Source of the DNA: Corynebacterium doosanense CAU 212 = DSM 45436
Lineage (GTDB): Bacteria; Actinomycetota; Actinomycetes; Mycobacteriales; Mycobacteriaceae
Reading direction: 5' to 3'
Length of the DNA stretch: 64,000 bases
NCBI RefSeq assembly: GCF_000767055.1
Contig: NZ_CP006764.1
Coordinates: 1,674,001 to 1,738,000 of the forward strand
Every line of letters begins with the position of its first letter. The stretch's first letter is position 1. This document shows, one piece after another, positions 59,075 to 64,000 of the stretch. The notes under the pieces are model-generated. The model saw nothing but the letters and a program-made list of their open reading frames with translations, made no database searches and had not been told where the DNA came from. The position numbers and the translations under genes were made by a program.

Positions 59075-59383
59075 TCAGTGTTCGGTCTTCTTTCCTTTTT
59101 GGGTGGGCCCGTCTGCATGTTCTGCGAGGTACGTGCGTACATGACCAGTGTCCACGGGCCCGTTCACTCGGAGTGCTCGCCCGAAGGCGCGCCGTGACCC
59201 CGCCAGCTCCCACGCGGCAAGCGTCGGAGTGATCCACGCTCCCCGCCCCGGGAGGCGGCGATGCGGATCGGCGACGACGCGCTGCGACTCGCGGTCGAAG
59301 ACCACTCTGAGCAGCTGGCTATCGCCGTGACGCTCGCGCGTGGCGATGCAGGTTCTGATCGGTGCCGGTTGACTGCGCGGCAA
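59075..59383 (-). CDS. ylxR: YlxR family RNA-binding protein (DUF448)
   Basis: 102 aa. The YlxR signatures are RTCIATRER and LPGRGAWITPT (usually GRGAYVC). Found between nusA and infB in most Gram-positives; it binds RNA and affects RNase P activity in some species. TTG start at 59383 (MPRSQPAPIRTC) with GAGGAG 8 nt upstream. The upstream frame is not conserved. Confidence 0.9.
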   Translation of the reverse strand: MPRSQPAPIRTCIATRERHGDSQLLRVVFDRESQRVVADPHRRLPGRGAWITPTLAAWELAGSRRAFGRALRVNGPVDTGHVRTYLAEHADGPTQKGKKTEH

Positions 59384-59984
59384 AAGATCTCCTCTGCATC
59401 ACAACTGGTGAACGGTACGTGGGCCGTTGCCAACCATACGCCATAGTTACGGGAAAATGAACTTGCCCCGCTGGGGCGATGAGCCGGTGCCGACTTCAAC
59501 TCGACACGACCCAGGCCCAAAACCTCTTCCTGCGGATGCCCACTTATCTGGGCAGATATGCCAGGAGTCCCGGAAGCGCCCGTTCCCCTGCTCCCGGCCC
59601 GGCTGCAGCCCAAGCGTTATCTAGACTCCCGACCCCGAGAATCCCATCCGCCCGGGCGTTCTGGCACGACCGCTCTCTTCCACGGCTGAGAGTATCCGAA
59701 AGTGCCTTAATTCCTGGACGGGCGATCGATATCGTGAAGACCGCCGCAGGCCGGCGACATCGCCAGGCGTGCGGCGCTCATCACACAGCTCGGCAGCATC
59801 GACGCAGGCAAGGAGGAAACGTCCTTGACCGTCCACCGGTATGCGCCCTCGAAAGCGAGGGTGCAGGCGTCGGCAACAACATCCCAGTGAGTCCGGCCGA
59901 AAACAGGCCGCCGAGCTGATCAGGTCTCCGGGACCCGAATACAACCTTCCCGCCGTTGCGGGAAGTGCACGAGAGGAGAATCCC
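59384..59984. other. 601-bp stretch without a convincing gene between ylxR and the inserted lipoprotein
   Basis: Open frames cross it on both strands, but none has family sequence or a clean RBS. Short perfect hairpins occur at 59809-59827 (CAAGGA/TCCTTG), 59843-59864 (about 9 bp around AAAG) and 59947-59964 (TTCCCGC/GCGGGAA). A plus-strand frame near 59750-59890 (GDIARRAALITQLGSIDAGK) looks protein-like but lacks a start, so it may be a gene remnant. The ylxR promoter must lie at its left end. Confidence 0.5.
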
Positions 59985-60584
59985 ATGAAGAAATCTCTTG
60001 CGAGCACCCTGGCGTTCGCCACGTCGATCGCCCTCGTAGCCTGCGGTGACAGTACTGATATGGCATCCGCTACGACGTCAGCGCCCACATCCGCTGCAAC
60101 GTCCGCAGCAGATGGTGTCACAGACAACAGCGTCGTGCCCGGTGAGCCCGCCGTGGCGGCGGTGGGTGACACGATTCAGCTCGCCACAAAGGACGGCGGC
60201 ATCGTCGAGCTGACCATCACCGATCTGACGCTCGGAGAGGAGTGCCGCTACGAGCCCGGGACTGTTGAAGAAAACATCGACCCAGAGTTCAACCGGCCAA
60301 CACCCGGTGAGCAGTACCTCCAGGTGTGGGGTGAATTGGACACCACGCAGCTGCCCACGGGTACTGGAAGCGGCGAAATTTCACTCGCGAACCCCCAGTA
60401 CACCGATGCCAGCACCACCCCGCATTCCGCAGAGCCTGCTACGGAGTGCGGAGGCTCTACCGAAGGTCACCAGCCGTGGACCGCGCCCGTCAAGAACGGT
60501 GAGAAGCAGAGTCTGTATGGGGCGTTCGTGGTGCCCAAGGTGATCGACACCGTCGCCATCGAAGGCGCGGTGTTCACGCCGTAG
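59985..60584 (+). CDS. Putative lipoprotein inserted between nusA and ylxR
   Basis: 199 aa. A short signal peptide ends in the lipobox LVAC at about residue 18, followed by a Thr/Ser/Ala-rich spacer and a beta-rich domain containing two Cys (EECRYEPG and TECGGSTEG) that could form a disulfide. It resembles DUF4352-type secreted lipoproteins in general layout but is not assigned. AGGAGA precedes the ATG at 59985. It runs against the rimP-nusA...infB direction and breaks it, so it is probably acquired. Confidence 0.78.
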   Translation: MKKSLASTLAFATSIALVACGDSTDMASATTSAPTSAATSAADGVTDNSVVPGEPAVAAVGDTIQLATKDGGIVELTITDLTLGEECRYEPGTVEENIDPEFNRPTPGEQYLQVWGELDTTQLPTGTGSGEISLANPQYTDASTTPHSAEPATECGGSTEGHQPWTAPVKNGEKQSLYGAFVVPKVIDTVAIEGAVFTP

Positions 60585-60604
60585 CCACGGCGCTGCTCGG
60601 CTGG

Positions 60605-60623
60605 GGGGAGTATCCGGCTCCCC
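60605..60623. terminator. Hairpin between the inserted lipoprotein gene and nusA
   Basis: GGGGAG / CTCCCC with a 7-nt loop between convergent stops. No T-tract, so modest support. Confidence 0.35.
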
Positions 60624-60642
60624 GGCCCGGGCAGCACGCGAT

Positions 60643-61617
60643 TTACTCCGCGTCGGAGTGGATGTCGATCTTCCAGCCGGTGAGACGCGCGGCGAGCCGG
60701 GCGTTCTGCCCTTCCTTGCCGATCGCCAGCGACAGCTGGTAATCGGGCACCGTGACGCGTGCGACCTGCGCGTCGGCGTCGACGATGTCCACACGCACCG
60801 CGCGCGCCGGCGCGAGGGCATTGCCCACGTAGACGGCCGGGTCCTCGTCAAAGTCGACGATGTCGATCTTCTCCCCGCCGAGCGCCTCCATGACGTTGTT
60901 CACACGCTGGCCCTTGGGCCCGATGCAGGCGCCCTTGGCGTTGATACCCTTGACCTTGCCGCTCACGGCGATCTTGGAGCGGTGGCCGGCCTCGCGCGAG
61001 ATGGCGTTGATCTCCACGGCGCCGTCGACGATCTCGGGCACCTCGAGCTCGAAGAGCCCGCGGACCAGCTCCGGGTGGGTACGCGAGAGGTTGACCTGGA
61101 CGGCCTTGGGGTTGCGGTTGACGCCCACGAGGAAGGCCTTGACGCGGTCGCCGTGCTCGAGCTTCTCGCCCGGGATCTGCTCGGCGGGCAGGAGAATGCC
61201 GTCCTGAGCGTCGTGTTCGGTGCCGAGTTCGACGATGACGATGCCGCGGGCGTTGGCCTTCGCGTCGGCCTGGACGATGCCGGAGACGACCTTGCCCTCG
61301 TGGACGGCGTACTCCTCGTAGGTGCGCCCGGTCTCGGCCTCGCGCAGTCGGCGGAGGATGGCCTCGCGGACGGTGGAGGCGCCGATGCGGCCGAAGTTGG
61401 CGGGGGTGTCGTCGTACTCGCTGACGCCGTCCTCCTCGGTGACGATGACGGACACGTCGCCGGTCTCCGAGCTGATGTCCACCCGTGCCTGGCCACCGGG
61501 GCCGCGGTACTCGCGGTAGGCGAAGAGCAGGGCGCCGGCGATGGTGCGCAGCATGTCATCGACGGGAATGCCCTTGCTGCGTTCGATGTCCCGTAGAGCG
61601 CCAAGATCAATATTCAC
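60643..61617 (-). CDS. nusA: Transcription termination/antitermination factor NusA
   Basis: 324 aa, the short actinobacterial form without the C-terminal repeats of E. coli NusA. It contains the N-terminal RNAP-binding domain, S1 domain (EGKVVSGIVQA), KH1 (GACIGPKGQRVNNV) and KH2 (SLAIGKEGQNARLAA). It controls pausing, termination and rRNA antitermination. GTG at 61617 overlaps the rimP TGA. Confidence 0.96.
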   Translation of the reverse strand: MNIDLGALRDIERSKGIPVDDMLRTIAGALLFAYREYRGPGGQARVDISSETGDVSVIVTEEDGVSEYDDTPANFGRIGASTVREAILRRLREAETGRTYEEYAVHEGKVVSGIVQADAKANARGIVIVELGTEHDAQDGILLPAEQIPGEKLEHGDRVKAFLVGVNRNPKAVQVNLSRTHPELVRGLFELEVPEIVDGAVEINAISREAGHRSKIAVSGKVKGINAKGACIGPKGQRVNNVMEALGGEKIDIVDFDEDPAVYVGNALAPARAVRVDIVDADAQVARVTVPDYQLSLAIGKEGQNARLAARLTGWKIDIHSDAE

Positions 61618-62147
61618 TTGTTGTCCTCCCGCCACGTGGTGGCTTCGTCGTAAGTCATGTCGCTGAGGTCGAGTTCGGCCTGCGGCGGATTGTTGAACTC
61701 AATGTCTACCACCGCGGACTCGTCCCCGGAAAACGCCAGTTCCCGGATCTCGCCGCCCGCTCCGACGAGGATGACGGCGTCCTCCGCGGGCGACAGCGCG
61801 CCGATGCGCCACTTCTGCCCGTCGAGGATCACCGCCCGGCCGCGGTTGCGTCGCCAGTGCCGCGGTGCGGTCAGCGGCGTATCGACGCCCGGGGTCGACA
61901 CTTCGAGGGTGTAACCCGCTCCGAAATTGACGCTCCCGGCGGCCTCGGCGTCGTCGAAGACCTCGCCGATCTCCTGGGACACGACCCCCAGATCGTCGAG
62001 GCTGGGCCGCTCGTCGGAGTCCAGCGCGATCTGCACGGAAGATTTCTTTCCGGCGGGGACGGCGCGGATGTTCTCGATGTCGAGCCCGTGCGATTCGGTG
62101 ACGGGCCTGATCAGCTCAGCGAGTTGTTCTGTGGTGGGGAATGCCAT
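61614..62147 (-). CDS. rimP: Ribosome maturation factor RimP
   Basis: 177 aa, two-domain factor for 30S maturation. Conserved parts are FPTTEQLAELIRPVTESHGLDI and the STPGVDTPLTAPRHWRRNRGR region. ATG at 62147 (the longer upstream frame runs into the divergent lipoprotein gene). Heads rimP-nusA with a GTGA overlap. Confidence 0.94.
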   Translation of the reverse strand: MAFPTTEQLAELIRPVTESHGLDIENIRAVPAGKKSSVQIALDSDERPSLDDLGVVSQEIGEVFDDAEAAGSVNFGAGYTLEVSTPGVDTPLTAPRHWRRNRGRAVILDGQKWRIGALSPAEDAVILVGAGGEIRELAFSGDESAVVDIEFNNPPQAELDLSDMTYDEATTWREDNK

Positions 62148-62178
62148 GCCCACCAGCCTAGGCGGTAGCATGTCCGGC

Positions 62179-62898
62179 GTGAACTCCGCCGCTAACCGAC
62201 GTTCCGCCGCCCTCCTCGTCGCCGCCGTCGCGGCCGGCAGCCTGGGTGCGTGCACCTTCGGCCCGCGGCCGGATGCCGAGCTGCTGGAGCTGGCGCAGCA
62301 GGCCACCGCGGACGGCCGATCCGCCCACGCCGACGCGCTGTACGCGGAGATCGAACGTCTCTGCGGGGTGGACGAGCAGGGCGAGGTGCCCACCTCCTGC
62401 GAGGTCGAGCACACCGCCGGGCAGCTGCGCCCCTCCCCCGCCCCGCTGGGCGCGTACCTGGAGGCGCAGGTCCCCGAGGAGTCGGTTGACCTGGTCACCT
62501 CCCAGGCGATCGAGCTCGCGTCGCTGGACAGCAGCGAACTCCCGGCAACGGTCGTCACCGATCCAGAGGATCAGGAACTCGTGCGTGAGGTGCTGCGTCA
62601 GGAGCACGCGGCAGTCTACGGGCTGGAGGCGTCGCGGGCGTTTGCGTCGGATCCGGAATGGGTGGACCCGCTCGTCGAGAAGCATGAGCAGCGTGTCAGC
62701 GTGTTGTCCGACGCCGTGCCCGACGCCCCGGTCGCCGCGGCGGGGTACACCTTCGGTGAGATGGAGCTTGACGACGCCTTGGTCGAGCACATCGAACGCA
62801 GCACCGCCGACGCGTGGGCCGCGGCCGCCGCGGACGCCACCTCGGTGGAGGGGCGCTCCCTGCTGGTGCAGGGCGCGGGCCGCGCGCTCCAGCGTTAG
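62179..62898 (+). CDS. Putative Ala/Glu-rich lipoprotein, DUF4439-like
   Basis: About 239 aa. Twin-Arg-containing signal peptide ([23 protein letters not shown]) with lipobox LGAC, followed by helical Ala/Glu-rich sequence resembling a ferritin-like DUF4439 domain. Function unknown. The GTG at 62179 is chosen because a TAGCAT -10 lies 7 nt before it; an ATG at 62170 is an alternative. Comparable to Rv2843 near rimP in mycobacteria. Its TAG overlaps the convergent proS stop by 4 bp. Confidence 0.75.
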   Translation: MNSAANRRSAALLVAAVAAGSLGACTFGPRPDAELLELAQQATADGRSAHADALYAEIERLCGVDEQGEVPTSCEVEHTAGQLRPSPAPLGAYLEAQVPEESVDLVTSQAIELASLDSSELPATVVTDPEDQELVREVLRQEHAAVYGLEASRAFASDPEWVDPLVEKHEQRVSVLSDAVPDAPVAAAGYTFGEMELDDALVEHIERSTADAWAAAAADATSVEGRSLLVQGAGRALQR

Positions 62899-64000
62899 CT
62901 GGCGATCAGGCGCAGGAGCTCCGCGACCGCGTCGTCGTAGGCGATCTCCGAGGTCTCGCCGCCGCGCACGCGCAGCTCGACCTTGCCGTCGGCGAAGGCC
63001 CGGCCGAGGATGACGGCGTAGGGCATGCCCAGCAGCTCGGCATCCTTGAACTTCACGCCGGGAGAGACCTTGGGACGGTCGTCGAAAAGCACCTCGATGC
63101 CGGCGGCGTCCAGCTCGGAGACCAGCCGCTCGCCGGCCTCCGTCGCGGCCTCGTCCTTGTTCGCCACGGCGACGTGCACCTGGTACGGGGCGACGTTGGC
63201 CGGCCAGACCAGACCCTTCTCGTCGTGGTTCTGCTCGGCGAGCACGGCCATCATGCGGGAGACGCCGATGCCGTAGGAACCCTGGGTGGGGATGGCGCGT
63301 TTGCCGGACTCGTCGAGAATCTGGACGTCGAAGGCCTCGGTGTACTTGCGGCCCAGCTGGAAGATGTGCCCGAGCTCGATGCCACGCTCGAGGGTGAGGG
63401 TGCCGTGGCCCTCGGGGGCGGGATCGCCCTCGCGGATCTCGGCGGCCTCGATGTAACCGTCGACGGTGAAGTCCCGGCCGGCGACGAGGCCGACGACGTG
63501 GCGCTGCTTCTCGTCGGCGCCCGTGATCCACGCGCTGCCCTCAACGACCCGCGGGTCGGCGAGCACCTGCACACCGTTCGCGTTGAGGCCGCGCGGGCCG
63601 ATGTACCCCTTGACCAGGAAGGGGTGGTTCTTGAAGTCCTCGGGCTCGGCCAGACGGAACTCCGCGGGCTCGAGCGATGCCTCGAGGCGCTTCTCATCCA
63701 GCGCGCGGTCGCCGGGGATGAGCACGCCGGTGAGCTCCCACTCCCCGCCCGGCTGGCGGATCATCACGGCCATGCACTTGAGGGTGTCGGAGGCCTGCGC
63801 CTCGATGCCCTCGGAGCGCGCCCATTCGACCAGCGTTTCGATGGTCTCGGAGTCCGGGGTCTCGTAGACCTTCGCCTCGGGCAGCCCCTCCAGGGGAACG
63901 GCGGCCGGGCGGGGGGTGACCACGGCCTCGACGTTGGCGGCATACTCGCCGTCGGTGGAACGCACGAAGGTGTCCTCACCGTTGGGAGAGACGGCGAGGA
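62895..64000 (-). CDS. proS: Prolyl-tRNA synthetase, C-terminal part (continues beyond window)
   Basis: About 368 residues of the C-terminal portion, open at base 64000 (the frame reads [25 protein letters not shown] before the visible GTG). Contains the inserted editing domain (about 63000-63900 region), the class II motif 3 region ([12 protein letters not shown]) and the anticodon-binding domain ([24 protein letters not shown]). Charges tRNA-Pro. The N-terminus lies outside the window. Confidence 0.95.
   Translation of the reverse strand, partial: LAVSPNGEDTFVRSTDGEYAANVEAVVTPRPAAVPLEGLPEAKVYETPDSETIETLVEWARSEGIEAQASDTLKCMAVMIRQPGGEWELTGVLIPGDRALDEKRLEASLEPAEFRLAEPEDFKNHPFLVKGYIGPRGLNANGVQVLADPRVVEGSAWITGADEKQRHVVGLVAGRDFTVDGYIEAAEIREGDPAPEGHGTLTLERGIELGHIFQLGRKYTEAFDVQILDESGKRAIPTQGSYGIGVSRMMAVLAEQNHDEKGLVWPANVAPYQVHVAVANKDEAATEAGERLVSELDAAGIEVLFDDRPKVSPGVKFKDAELLGMPYAVILGRAFADGKVELRVRGGETSEIAYDDAVAELLRLIAS

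Noticed and set aside
59479..59919. Plus-strand open frame between ylxR and the lipoprotein
   Set aside because: Composition is Arg/Pro-rich and random, with no RBS or family similarity; treated as non-coding.
59880..59940. Possible cobalamin-like riboswitch (GTGAGTCCGGCC segment)
   Set aside because: Only one short element resembles the motif; the B12 box and the ordered helices are missing and the downstream gene is an unrelated lipoprotein.
59621..60172. Minus-strand open frame overlapping the lipoprotein start
   Set aside because: It overlaps the well-supported lipoprotein signal sequence on the other strand and has no recognisable motif.

Overview
The window is a high-GC actinobacterial chromosome segment, almost certainly from a Corynebacterium. 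Gene order follows the C. glutamicum chromosome closely (hrpA-nrdR-divS-lexA-sugR-ptsI-pfkB1-ptsF-ptsH; dapF-miaA-miaB-gluABCD-recX-recA-bioYMN; pspA-clgR-cinA-pgsA; ftsK-rnj-dapA-thyX-dapB; pnp-rpsO-ribF-truB; infB-nusA-rimP-proS). Other signs are mycothiol-family enzymes, a DtsR/mycolate-type phosphopantetheinyl transferase, DivS, SugR and BioYMN. The genome is dense: most intergenic gaps are under 100 bp, many start codons are GTG, and one is TTG. No CRISPR array, rRNA, tRNA, IS element or prophage was seen. The only stretch over 300 bp without a convincing gene is 59384-59984.

Layout. 1-6700: truncated membrane protein, HrpA helicase, NrdR, and the SOS pair divS/lexA with LexA half-sites between them. 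6.8-13 kb: SugR and the general and fructose PTS (EI, 1-phosphofructokinase, EIIABC-Fru, HPr). 13-19 kb: uracil permease, HflX, DapF, MiaA and conserved unknowns. 19-24 kb: DUF349 protein, GNAT enzyme, membrane protein, MiaB. 24-27.3 kb: glutamate ABC importer. 27.3-31.5 kb: RecX/RecA with an SOS box, DUF3046, and the biotin importer with a BioQ-like operator. 31.5-39.1 kb: PspA, ClgR, CinA, PgsA, TerC behind a yybP-ykoY manganese riboswitch, FtsK. 39.2-43.8 kb: RNase J, DapA, ThyX, DapB. 43.9-50.3 kb: small unknowns, PNPase, S15, nucleoside hydrolase, RibF. 50.3-62 kb: TruB, then a long leftward translation operon (rimP-nusA, ylxR-infB, a metallophosphoesterase, rbfA-nrnA-dinF-pptH-pptT). 62-64 kb: lipoprotein and the C-terminal part of ProRS.

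The genes link several processes: SOS response (lexA, divS, recA-recX), sugar uptake (SugR acting on the PTS genes beside it), DAP/lysine and thymidylate synthesis, RNA turnover (RNase J, PNPase), translation initiation factors, and envelope stress (ClgR-PspA).

The most notable signals are: an over-represented 11-bp word (GCTTATCGACG, seven exact copies) that forces rare ATA/TTA codons into genes; two complete PptH-like metallophosphoesterases in one operon; a riboswitch whose terminator hairpin also hides the terC ribosome-binding site; interleaved divergent leaderless promoters for ribF/truB; and an unrelated lipoprotein gene interrupting nusA-ylxR.
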